From positions 62,001-126,000 of the forward strand of contig JADCGP010000008.1 in the NCBI GenBank assembly GCA_020248915.1: a stretch of 64,000 nt of DNA. Reading direction: 5' to 3'. The DNA is from Rubrivivax sp. GTDB taxonomy: Bacteria > Pseudomonadota > Gammaproteobacteria > Burkholderiales > Burkholderiaceae_C. The notes beneath the pieces are model-generated. The model did not search any database. It saw only the letters and a list, made by a program, of their open reading frames with translations, and was not told where the DNA came from. Positions 25,268-35,491 of the stretch are shown here, piece after piece. Both the position numbers and the translations under genes were made by a program. The number at the start of each line of letters is the position of its first letter. The stretch's first letter is position 1.

Positions 25268-26492
25268 CGCCGCCCGGCTCGCGGCTGAGCGCCGCGATCG
25301 CCGCCTCCAGCGCGCCGGGGCCGTGCGGCACGTTCAGCACCCGCAGTGCGGCCTCGACGCCGGCCAGCGCACCCAGGATCGTGGCCTCGTTCATGTCCCC
25401 CAGGTGCCCGATGCGGAACACGCGGCCTGCGAGGGGGCCGAGGCCGCCGGCGATGGCGACCTGGAAGCGCTCGCGCGCCACGCTGCGCACCTGCTCGGGG
25501 TCGACACCGCTGCCGGCCCGCACCTCGATGGCCGTCACCGAGGCCGATAGGGCCCGGGGCACGCGGCAGTGCAGGCCCAGCACGCCGGCGGTGGCCCAGC
25601 GGCCGACCGCCGCATGGACGGCGCCGGCCAGCCGGCAGTGCCGCGCATGCACGCCGTCGAGCGTCTCGCGCTCGATCAGCCCCAGCGCCGCCTCCAGGCC
25701 CTGAAGATGAGCCAGTGGCGGCGTGCCGCAGAACTTGCGGTACTGCAGGTCGCTCCTGCGGCGCACCCAGTCCCAGTAGAAGCGCGGCCCCGGGTGGGCC
25801 TCGCTGAAGGCCATCGCCCTCGCATTGACCGCGGCGACGCCCAGCCCCGGCGGCATCATCAGGCCCTTCTGCGAGGCGCTCATCAGCACGTCGATGCCGA
25901 GATCATCCATCGGCAGCGGCGCGGCGGCGAGCGACGCCACGGCGTCGACCACGAACAGCGCCGGGTGACGTGCGGCGTCGATGGCGCGCCGGATCGCGCC
26001 GAGGTCGCTGGTGATGCCGCTCGAGGTGTCGGTATGCACGACCAGCACGGCGGCGATGCGATGCGCCCGGTCGTCGCGCAAGGCGGCCTCGATCGCGGCG
26101 ACGTCGATCGGATGGCCTTCGCGGTACGGCGTGCGCAGCACGGTGCTGCCCAGCACCTCGGTCTGCATGGCCCAGCTGTCGGAGAAGTGGCCGCCGCCGG
26201 CGACGAGCAGCGCCTTGCCGGGGGCACTGAGGTTGGTCGTCACCGCTTCCCACATGCCGTGGCCGTTGGCGGCGTAGAAGAAGACGTCGGCGCGCCCGCT
26301 GCGCACGAGTCGACGCACGCCGGCCTCGCAGCTGGCGATGACGGCCGCGACGCGCGGGTCCATCAGGTCCATCATCGGTCGCTGCATCGCGTGCATCACC
26401 TCGTCGGGCACCCGGGTCGGCCCGGGGCTGTGGATGAAGCGCGCGCCGGGGATGCGGGCCGGAACCGTCGACGTGGGGGGCAGGGCGGACAT
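25260..26492 (-). CDS. Class V aminotransferase (alanine-glyoxylate/serine-pyruvate type)
   Basis: A PLP enzyme of 410 residues with the family start FIHSPGPTRVPDEVMHAMQR, cofactor-binding D183 (VVDAVASLAA) and the Schiff-base lysine K209 in SASQKGLMMPPG. Late motifs (RIGHLGDMNEATILGALAGV) match alanine-glyoxylate and serine-pyruvate transaminases. It is the first gene of the operon with P450, Rieske oxygenase and ychJ. It may supply or remove the amino group of the oxygenase substrate, or simply process glyoxylate. Confidence 0.88.
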   Translation of the reverse strand: MSALPPTSTVPARIPGARFIHSPGPTRVPDEVMHAMQRPMMDLMDPRVAAVIASCEAGVRRLVRSGRADVFFYAANGHGMWEAVTTNLSAPGKALLVAGGGHFSDSWAMQTEVLGSTVLRTPYREGHPIDVAAIEAALRDDRAHRIAAVLVVHTDTSSGITSDLGAIRRAIDAARHPALFVVDAVASLAAAPLPMDDLGIDVLMSASQKGLMMPPGLGVAAVNARAMAFSEAHPGPRFYWDWVRRRSDLQYRKFCGTPPLAHLQGLEAALGLIERETLDGVHARHCRLAGAVHAAVGRWATAGVLGLHCRVPRALSASVTAIEVRAGSGVDPEQVRSVARERFQVAIAGGLGPLAGRVFRIGHLGDMNEATILGALAGVEAALRVLNVPHGPGALEAAIAALSREPGGDG

Positions 26493-26500
26493 GGCGGAAT

Positions 26501-26588
26501 GGTAAGGGCGCGCCCGTGCCGGGGTAGGGGCGCGCGCCGCCGGAGCAAGGGCCCGCCCGTGCAGGAGCAAGGGCGCGCCCGTGCCGTG
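26501..26588. repeat. Four 22-bp imperfect tandem repeats
   Basis: Units start at 26501, 26523, 26545 and 26567, with a consensus near GCAAGGGCGCGCCCGTGCCGGA. Each unit holds a GGGCGCGCCC-like palindrome. They fill the 122-base gap between the divergent aminotransferase and riboflavin synthase starts, so they lie in both promoters. They could be a variable-number repeat or clustered binding sites. Confidence 0.75.
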
Positions 26589-26614
26589 CGGTGCGTCTTG
26601 CTATGCTGCGCCGC

Positions 26615-27337
26615 ATGTTCACCGGCATCGTGCAAGGGGTGGCGCGCGTGACGCGCCGGGTCGAGCGCCCGGGGCTCGTCTCGTTCGAGCTCGCCCTCCC
26701 CCCGGGCTTCGACGAGGGGCTCGAGGTCGGCGCCAGCGTCGCCGTCGACGGCGTGTGCCTGACGGTGACCGGGCACGCCGGCCCGTCGCGCGCCACCTTC
26801 GACGTCATGCAGCAGAGCCTGGCGCTGACCACGCTCGGCGCCCTGACCGAGGGCAGCGCGGCCAACGCCGAGCGTGCGGCGAAGGACGGGGCCGAGATCG
26901 GCGGCCACCCGCTGTCGGGCCACGTCGATGGCCTGGGGCGCATCGTGCAGGTGCGGCGGCCCGAGAACAACCACGTGCTGCGCATCGAACTGCCCCCCGC
27001 GCTGCGCCGCTACGTCTTCGCCAAGGGCTACGTGGCCGTGAACGGCTGCAGCCTGACCGCGGCCGAGGTCGACCGCACCGCCGGCTGGTTCGAGGTCTGG
27101 CTGATCCCCGAGACGCTGCGCATGACGACCTTCGGCTCCCGTCGCGAGGGCGACCCCGTCAACATCGAGATCGAGCGCCAGACCCAGGTGTTCGTCGACA
27201 CCGTGCGCGAGGCCATCGACGAGCGCCTCGGGCCCCTGCTGCCCGCGCTGAGGGCGCTGCTCGGCGAGCGCGCCGCCGCGCTGGACGACCTGGCGCTGCC
27301 GCCGGCTGGAGCGCCGCCTCTGCCGCCGTCGCGCTGA
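26615..27337 (+). CDS. ribE: Riboflavin synthase, alpha chain
   Basis: Two tandem lumazine-binding repeats identify the enzyme that dismutates 6,7-dimethyl-8-ribityllumazine to riboflavin. The start MFTGIVQG, VAVDGVCLTV, EIGGHPLSGHVDG, FAKGYVAVNGCSL, IPETLRMTTF and VNIEIERQTQVFVDTV are diagnostic, and fix the start at 26615. At 240 residues it is longer than the usual 200-215, with an Ala/Pro-rich C-terminal tail. It stands alone rather than beside ribD, ribBA and ribH, so it may be a second copy. No FMN riboswitch was seen upstream. Confidence 0.92.
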   Translation: MFTGIVQGVARVTRRVERPGLVSFELALPPGFDEGLEVGASVAVDGVCLTVTGHAGPSRATFDVMQQSLALTTLGALTEGSAANAERAAKDGAEIGGHPLSGHVDGLGRIVQVRRPENNHVLRIELPPALRRYVFAKGYVAVNGCSLTAAEVDRTAGWFEVWLIPETLRMTTFGSRREGDPVNIEIERQTQVFVDTVREAIDERLGPLLPALRALLGERAAALDDLALPPAGAPPLPPSR

Positions 27338-27355
27338 CCCGGGCGACCGCGGCCG

Positions 27356-28378
27356 CTACGGCAGCCGCGCGGCGAAGAAGGCCCAGACCACTTCGGCAAA
27401 CTCGATGTCGCGGTTCTGGATGCCGCTCGTGGGGCTGGGGTTCACGAGCACGATTTGGCTGGGCGTCGCGTGACCGGCGCCATCGAGCCGCCACCACTGC
27501 ATCGGTGTCGCTCCGGCATAGTCGAAGCGGTTGGCCGGGCCAGGGTCGCTCTTGTTGCCGTCGAGCACGGTCTGGGTCGGGCTGACGCCGGTCAGGCTGT
27601 TGATCTGCAGCCAGCGGTCGCGCGTGGCCTCGGCCGAGATCACGCGGCCGCGATTGCAGGCGCCGCCCACGTTGGCCACGCAACCGCCGGCCCAGGGCAT
27701 GGCGGGATCGCCGGTGCCGTGCAGCAGCAGGATCGGCAGCGGCCGGCTTGGGCCGGTAGTGCAGGCGCCCGGCAGCGGCGTTTGCGGCAGGCTGCCCGCG
27801 CCGCTGGCAACGGCGGCCACCAGGTCGGCGCGGTTGAACGCGAAGGCGTGCGTCATCTGTGCGCCGTTGGAGCCGCCGGTCATGAACATACGCGACGTGG
27901 TCAGCCCGTACTCGGTCCGCACGCGCTCCACCAGCGCAGCCAGGAAGCCGACGTCGTCGGCGCCGCTGGATACCGTGTTGTCGGCGCGGCAATCGACCCA
28001 GCCGGGATTACCTTCAATGTCCTTGGCGGGCAGTCCGCCGGGGTAGACCACGACGAAACCCTCGCGGTCGGCCACGGTGCGGAACACCGACAGCGGATGC
28101 TGGCCAGTGTTGGCCACGTTCAGGCCCTCGCCACCGCCCCCGTGCAGCACCAGCACGATGGCCTTGGGCGTGGCCAGACCGGCCGGCACGTGCACGCGGT
28201 ACTGGCGTGCCACGCCCGCGACCGTGAGGCTCTGGTCCGACAGGCCGGTCGGGTAGGGCGCCGCCGGCGGGGGCGGTGCCACGGGCGGCGGGGCGGGTGC
28301 AGCGTCACCCGATCCGCCGCCGCAGCCGGCGGCGACGACGGTGGCCAGGAACGCGAGGGTGCGCAGGCGAGGGTGCAT
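27356..28378 (-). CDS. PHB-depolymerase/feruloyl-esterase-like lipoprotein (LpqC type)
   Basis: A 340-residue alpha/beta-hydrolase with a lipoprotein signal (LAFLATVVAAGCGGG) and a short Pro-rich linker. Motifs are the oxyanion region VLVLHGGGGEG, nucleophile elbow MTGGSNGAQM (GxSxG) and LLLHGTGDPAMPW. It belongs to the LpqC/poly(3-hydroxybutyrate) depolymerase-like esterases and would act outside the cytoplasmic membrane. The precise ester substrate is open. The gap to the next gene (28379-28482) may hold its promoter. Confidence 0.85.
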   Translation of the reverse strand: MHPRLRTLAFLATVVAAGCGGGSGDAAPAPPPVAPPPPAAPYPTGLSDQSLTVAGVARQYRVHVPAGLATPKAIVLVLHGGGGEGLNVANTGQHPLSVFRTVADREGFVVVYPGGLPAKDIEGNPGWVDCRADNTVSSGADDVGFLAALVERVRTEYGLTTSRMFMTGGSNGAQMTHAFAFNRADLVAAVASGAGSLPQTPLPGACTTGPSRPLPILLLHGTGDPAMPWAGGCVANVGGACNRGRVISAEATRDRWLQINSLTGVSPTQTVLDGNKSDPGPANRFDYAGATPMQWWRLDGAGHATPSQIVLVNPSPTSGIQNRDIEFAEVVWAFFAARLP

Positions 28379-28482
28379 GATGGGCTCCCATGGGTTAAGG
28401 TGGGCGAGGCTTGCAGTCTGCTGAGGCCCCGCCGGCGCGACGATTACTCGCAGGCAAAGATGTGTTGCTGGCGCGCCCAGCC

Positions 28483-29502
28483 TCAGCCAGGGCCGGGTGC
28501 CGTGCGCTGGCCCGGCGCAGATGGCGCAGATGGCGCAGATGGCGCGGCAGGCCCTGCCGGAGTCCCCGCTGCAGCGCCGGCTGCGGAGCAAGGGCCGGGT
28601 CGGAACAGGCGCCCGTCCGGCACGACGACCCGCGTTCCGGCAGAGCGCAGCCGCAGGCCGTCCGCACCCCACGTCATGTCCACGCCGCCGGCGTCCGCGG
28701 TCCGCAGCCGCGTGCCCTCGACCCGGCCGTCGAACACGGCCAGCGGCGCGGCAGCGCCAGCGTCGTCGATCTCCAGCGTGCCGGAGAAGGCCGCGAAGCG
28801 CTGCGCGATCGCGAGCTGCAGGCGCGGCGTGCCCTCGCTGCACCAGGGGCCATGCAGCGCCACCGGCACCGTCCACAGGTGCAGCCGCGAGACCTTGTCG
28901 CGGCCCACCGTCTTGTCGGGCACGTCGACGACCACCGTGCGCTCGGGCGTCCAGTCGCCCAGATCCCAGTCGTGAGACACGATGCGCGTGCCGGGCGCCA
29001 GGGCCAGCAGCCGTGGGCGCAGCTGCAGGTTGACCCTCGGCAGCAGGTACATCGTGACCACCGTGGCGCGCGCGAGGTCGGTGGCGAACAGGTCCTGCAC
29101 GCGGAACTCGGTGCGCGCCTCGACGCCGGCCGTGCGGGCGAGCGTGCGGCTGCGTGTCACCAGCTCGGGCACGATCTCCACGCCCAGCCCGGTGGCGCCG
29201 AAGTGGCGTGCGGCAGTGATGACGATGCGCCCGTCGCCCGACCCGAGATCGATCACGTGGTCGCCAGGGCCCACGCGCGCCAGCTCGAGCATTGCGCGGG
29301 TCACGTGATCCGGCGTCACGATGAAGGGCACCTCGTCCTGCGCCGACGCGGGCGGCACTCCCGACAGCGCGATAGCCAGAGCCGCGGCCAGCGCCGCCGC
29401 CCGCGCAGGCGACCAGGGCCTTGACCACGTCGGCGCCAGGACCGTCGCTGCCGTCTGCGGGCTACCGGCCGTCGCCGCCGGACGAGCCGGTCTGGCGTTC
29501 AC
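28483..29502 (-). CDS. Class I SAM-dependent methyltransferase with N-terminal signal peptide
   Basis: A 339-residue protein. The SAM-binding motif I is VIDLGSGDGRIVI (about residues 83-95), followed by GLGVEIVPELV and ATVVTMYLLPRVN, typical of small protein/lipid methyltransferases. The first 55 residues look like a secretion signal (arginines, hydrophobic AAALAAALAIALSG, then a PASA-QDE cleavage site), which is odd because SAM is cytoplasmic. A second domain of unknown type and a Ser-Ala-Pro-rich tail follow. The GTG at 29502 overlaps the sppA stop, so the genes are coupled. Confidence 0.75.
   Translation of the reverse strand: MNARPARPAATAGSPQTAATVLAPTWSRPWSPARAAALAAALAIALSGVPPASAQDEVPFIVTPDHVTRAMLELARVGPGDHVIDLGSGDGRIVITAARHFGATGLGVEIVPELVTRSRTLARTAGVEARTEFRVQDLFATDLARATVVTMYLLPRVNLQLRPRLLALAPGTRIVSHDWDLGDWTPERTVVVDVPDKTVGRDKVSRLHLWTVPVALHGPWCSEGTPRLQLAIAQRFAAFSGTLEIDDAGAAAPLAVFDGRVEGTRLRTADAGGVDMTWGADGLRLRSAGTRVVVPDGRLFRPGPCSAAGAAAGTPAGPAAPSAPSAPSAPGQRTAPGPG
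28514..28540. repeat. Three 9-bp tandem repeats (GGCGCAGAT)
   Basis: Three exact copies of GGCGCAGAT encode a repeated Ser-Ala-Pro tripeptide near the C-terminus of the methyltransferase. Slippage would change protein length in frame only. Confidence 0.85.
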
Positions 29503-31367
29503 GGCGCCTCGCAAAGGCAGTGCACAACGGCAGCGAAAGGCTGCGAGCGACTGGTGCTGCGGACGAGCCAGCCGAGGTCCTGCGCCACGTCCTTGGCCAC
29601 CGGCTCGGGCAGCATGCCGAGCGCGGTGGCGGCCGCGGGCAGATCCCAGTCGACGCCGAAGGACGAGTGCGCGGTGGTCGCGATGCGCTCCAGCAGGCGT
29701 TGCAGCCGGCCCGGCGCGGCCTCGATCCACGCCAGCCGGGGCGTGCCCTCGAGCCGCGCCAGCTTCGCGGCGGCGCGCACGGCGCTGTCCAGTCCGCCGA
29801 GCTCGTCGACCAGTCCGCGCGCGTGGGCGTCGCGACCGCTCCACACCCGGCCCTGGCCGACGGCGTCGATCTTGTCCGGCGTCGTGTTCCGCTGCCTGGC
29901 GGCGAGCTCGGTGAACTGCGCGTAGATGCCGCCCATGACCGACTGCACCAGCTCGGCCAGGCGCGGGTCGGCGGGCCGCCGCCAGTCGGGCGCGCCGGCC
30001 AGCCACGTGGTGGTGGTGCCGCCGGTGGCCACGCCCACCTTGTCCAGTGCGGCCTTGGCGCTGGGCAGCAGGCCGACCACCCCGATCGAGCCGGTGACCG
30101 TGGCTTCGTCGGCGAGGATGCGGTCGGCTGCCATCGAGATCCAGTAGCCGCCGGAGGCCGCCACGTCGCCCATGGACACGACGACCGGCTTGCCGGCCGC
30201 CCGCGTCAGCTCCAGCTCGCGCCGCACCAGCTCGGAGCCGGTGGGGCTGCCGCCCGGCGAGTTCACGCGCAGCACGATGGCCTTGACCTGATCGTCCTCG
30301 CGCGCCTTGCGCACCAGCGCCGCCGTCGAGCGTCCGCCGACCCGGCCTGCCGGAGCGTCGCCGTCGGAGATCTCGCCCTGGGCCACGATCACGGCCACGG
30401 CGGGGCCGTCGGGTGAGGTCGGCACGCGGCGCAGGTAGGTGCCGGCCGAGACCTGGCGGAAGCTCTTCGACGCGTCGTCTTGCGCGCCGCGCTCGATCAT
30501 CGTCGCCCGCAACTCGTCGGGTGTCTTCAGCGCGTCGACGAGCCCGGCCTGCAGCGCGAGCTTCCCGGTCCGTCCTCCGAGGGCCTGCAGGCTGCCCGGC
30601 AAGCCGTCCACGTAGCGCATCAGTGCGCCCGCGGGCAGCCGGCGCGCCTTCTCGACGCCGGCCGTGTAGGTGTCCCAGAGCGACCGGTACAACGCGCCCT
30701 CGCTCTCGAGGGTCTCGGGGCTGGGCCCCGTGGCGTCGAAGACCTCGGCGGCGTTCTTGAAGCGACCCACACGCTGCACGTTGGCCTGCACCCCGAGTCG
30801 GTCGAGCGCGTCGCGGTAGTAGTTTCGGTGGCGGCCATAGCCCTGCACGAAGACGGCGCCCATCGGGGCCATCCAGACCTCGTCGGCGTGGGCGGCCAGG
30901 TAGTACTGCGCCTGGCTGTAGCTGCCGGCCCAGGCGAAGAGCTTCTTGCCGGAGGCGCGAAAGCGCTGCATCGCGGCAGCCACCTCGCGCAGGCTCGGCA
31001 GGCCGGCCGCCTCGAGGTCGTCGAGCACCAGCAGGACGTGCGGGACCTGGGGGTCCCGCGCCGCCGCGTCGAGCACGGCCACCAGGTCCCTCAGGCGCAC
31101 CCGCGAGTCCCTGCGCTCCTGGGCACCGCTCAGCAATGCGTCGCGCAGTCCGGACGAGGTGCCCTGGTCGACGAGCCGGCCGCGCGGCTCGATGACCAGC
31201 GCCGTCCGGGGCTCCAGGGCCGGTGGCGTGCGGTTCCACAGCCACCACAGCGCCGCGAGCGCGAGCCCGAGCAGCAGCAGGTTGAGGATCGCGCGGCGTG
31301 TGCCGTCGAGCAGCCACAACAGGCCGCGCAGCACGCTGCCCAGGCCGGCAAGGAAGGATCGGGTCAT
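29499..31367 (-). CDS. sppA: Signal peptide peptidase SppA, 67-kDa type
   Basis: An inner-membrane Ser/Lys protease of 622 residues that degrades cleaved signal peptides. An N-terminal membrane anchor (residues 27-43) precedes two tandem ClpP-like domains. The general base is K204 (VGRFKNAAEVF) and the nucleophile S405 (GDVAASGGYWIS), equivalent to K209/S409 of E. coli SppA, with the domain contact VNSPGGSPTGSE. Length matches the long type, not the short archaeal form. The methyltransferase gene is coupled downstream. Confidence 0.93.
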   Translation of the reverse strand: MTRSFLAGLGSVLRGLLWLLDGTRRAILNLLLLGLALAALWWLWNRTPPALEPRTALVIEPRGRLVDQGTSSGLRDALLSGAQERRDSRVRLRDLVAVLDAAARDPQVPHVLLVLDDLEAAGLPSLREVAAAMQRFRASGKKLFAWAGSYSQAQYYLAAHADEVWMAPMGAVFVQGYGRHRNYYRDALDRLGVQANVQRVGRFKNAAEVFDATGPSPETLESEGALYRSLWDTYTAGVEKARRLPAGALMRYVDGLPGSLQALGGRTGKLALQAGLVDALKTPDELRATMIERGAQDDASKSFRQVSAGTYLRRVPTSPDGPAVAVIVAQGEISDGDAPAGRVGGRSTAALVRKAREDDQVKAIVLRVNSPGGSPTGSELVRRELELTRAAGKPVVVSMGDVAASGGYWISMAADRILADEATVTGSIGVVGLLPSAKAALDKVGVATGGTTTTWLAGAPDWRRPADPRLAELVQSVMGGIYAQFTELAARQRNTTPDKIDAVGQGRVWSGRDAHARGLVDELGGLDSAVRAAAKLARLEGTPRLAWIEAAPGRLQRLLERIATTAHSSFGVDWDLPAAATALGMLPEPVAKDVAQDLGWLVRSTSRSQPFAAVVHCLCEAP

Positions 31368-31519
31368 GGCGTCGGGGGGTCGAGTCGGAAGGTGCCGGGA
31401 GGATACGCAGATCGCGATCGGCCCCGCGAGGCCGCGGCGAACCCGGGCACGTGCCCGGCGGGTTGCGATACTCGCAGGGCGGGCCGCATCGTGCCCGCGC
31501 TCCCGTCGCCGCGCACCGC

Positions 31520-32506
31520 ATGCTTGCCTCGATCCTTGCCGTCACCGTCCCGTTCTTCGCCCTCGTGCTGGCCGGTTACCTGGCGGGGCGCGGCCGAGTG
31601 CTGCCCGACAGCGCGATCCCGGGGCTGAACGCCTTCGTCCTGTACTTCGCGTTGCCGTGCATGCTGTTCCGGTTCGGCGCCGGCATGCCGGTGCTGGAGC
31701 TGCTGAACCCCGCCGTGCTGCTGGTCTACGTGCCGGTCCAGCTGCTGATGGTGCTGTTCACGATCGGGGTCACGCTCGGCCCCCGCGTGGGCCTGAAGGA
31801 CGCCAGCTTCGGGGCACTGGTGGCAGCTTTCCCGAACACCGGCTTCATGGGGGTACCGCTGCTGGTGGCGCTGCTCGGGCCGGCGGCGGCCGGCCCGCTG
31901 ATCACCTGCATCCTGGTCGACCTGTTCATCACCAGTTCGCTGTGCATCGCCTTGTCGCAGTGGGTCGCGCACGCGCCAGGTGACGCGGCGGCCGGCTCCG
32001 AGGCGCGGGCCGCGGCGCTGCGCGCGCTGCGCGGGGCGCTGTCGAATCCGCTGCCGTGGTCGATCGCCCTCGGCGCGCTGTTCTCGGCCATGCAGTGGCG
32101 GCTGCCGGGCCCGGCGGACGCCGTGGTGCGCATGCTGGCCGACGCGGCCTCGCCGGTGGCGCTGTTCACGATCGGCGCCGTGCTGTGGCGTGCTGGCCAG
32201 CACGCCCATGCCCGCACGCCGCCGGCGCTGTACCTGCCGGTGGCGCTGCTCAAGCTCGCCCTGCACCCGCTGCTCGTGCTGGTGCTGGCGCTGTCGGCCA
32301 AGGCGATGGGCCTGCCGCTCACGCTGTTCCAGATCACGGTGATGACGCTGGGCGCCGCGCTGCCCAGCGCCAGCAACGTGTCGCTGCTGGCCGAGCGCTA
32401 CGGCGCGGACAACGGGCGCGTCGCGCGCATCATCATGAGCAGCACGGTGCTGGCGTTCGTGACGTTCTCGGCCGCGGCCTGGCTGTTCGGGGTGCAGCCG
32501 CGCTGA
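31520..32506 (+). CDS. AEC-family transporter (auxin efflux carrier-like)
   Basis: A 328-residue membrane protein with about ten hydrophobic helices and the family signature FPNTGFMGVPLLVALLG near residue 100. Another signature, TLGAALPSASNVSLLAERYG, lies in the second half. Bacterial members export or exchange organic acids such as malate. The ATG at 31520 begins the first helix directly. It is convergent with hppA with only 22 bases between stops, and I see no clear terminator there. Confidence 0.87.
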   Translation: MLASILAVTVPFFALVLAGYLAGRGRVLPDSAIPGLNAFVLYFALPCMLFRFGAGMPVLELLNPAVLLVYVPVQLLMVLFTIGVTLGPRVGLKDASFGALVAAFPNTGFMGVPLLVALLGPAAAGPLITCILVDLFITSSLCIALSQWVAHAPGDAAAGSEARAAALRALRGALSNPLPWSIALGALFSAMQWRLPGPADAVVRMLADAASPVALFTIGAVLWRAGQHAHARTPPALYLPVALLKLALHPLLVLVLALSAKAMGLPLTLFQITVMTLGAALPSASNVSLLAERYGADNGRVARIIMSSTVLAFVTFSAAAWLFGVQPR

Positions 32507-32528
32507 GCGGCGTGCACTCCGGGCGGGT

Positions 32529-34715
<2,187 letters not shown>

Positions 34716-34936
34716 GTCGGGGATCTCCTTGCTCTCGGATCGTGTTGTGGAAAGCGGGGCCGCAGCGGCGCTCCCGGAGGAGGGGTGCCGACCCGAAATT
34801 ACGCGGGCGGATGCTACGGGATGACCCTGAGCCCCCGGCCTTGGGGTTTCCCTGCCCGAGCCTTGTCCGGGGGGCGCGTCAGACGTCGGCAAGCCCGCTG
34901 CCTAGAATCCGGGTTCACCCTGACCTCGGACCCCAC

Positions 34937-35473
34937 ATGAGCCTGCACAACGTGACCCCGGGCGCCAAGGCTCCCGACGAATTCAACGTGATCATCGAGA
35001 TCCCGATGAACGCCGACCCGATCAAGTACGAGGTCGACGAGGAGTCCGGGGCTCTGTTCGTCGACCGCTTCATGGCCACGTCGATGCACTACCCGTGCAA
35101 CTACGGGTACATCCCTCAGACGCTCGCCGACGATGGCGACCCGGTCGACGTGCTGGTGATCACGCCGGTGCCGCTGATCCCGGGCGTGGTGGTCGCGTGC
35201 CGCGCGCTGGGTATCCTGAGGATGCAGGACGAGGCGGGTGGCGACAACAAGCTGCTGGCCGTGCCCATCGACAAGATCCTGTCGATCTATACGCAGTGGC
35301 GCAAGCCCGAGGATCTCAACCCGATGCGCCTGCGCACGATCCAGCACTTCTTCGAGCACTATAAGGATCTCGAGGCAGGCAAGTGGGTCAAGGTGATCGG
35401 CTGGGACGGCCCCGAGGGCGCGCGCGAGGAGATCACCGGCGGCATGGCGGCCTGGAAGGCACGCCACCCCTGA
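34937..35473 (+). CDS. ppa: Soluble inorganic pyrophosphatase
   Basis: A 178-residue family I pyrophosphatase that hydrolyses PPi to phosphate in the cytoplasm and drives biosynthetic reactions forward. The metal-binding signature [23 protein letters not shown] and the late [13 protein letters not shown] are all present. A possible -10 box TAGAAT lies at 34903-34908. The gene pair with hppA suggests the cell partitions PPi between energy conservation and rapid removal. Confidence 0.96.
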   Translation: MSLHNVTPGAKAPDEFNVIIEIPMNADPIKYEVDEESGALFVDRFMATSMHYPCNYGYIPQTLADDGDPVDVLVITPVPLIPGVVVACRALGILRMQDEAGGDNKLLAVPIDKILSIYTQWRKPEDLNPMRLRTIQHFFEHYKDLEAGKWVKVIGWDGPEGAREEITGGMAAWKARHP

Positions 35474-35491
35474 GCCGCGGCCGCGCGGCGC

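Noticed and set aside
26493-26614. FMN riboswitch before riboflavin synthase
   Set aside because: The gap is filled by 22-bp tandem repeats and contains none of the conserved RFN-element blocks.
28514-28540. CRISPR-like array
   Set aside because: The 9-bp units are contiguous coding repeats without spacers; no CRISPR array or cas gene is visible anywhere in the window.
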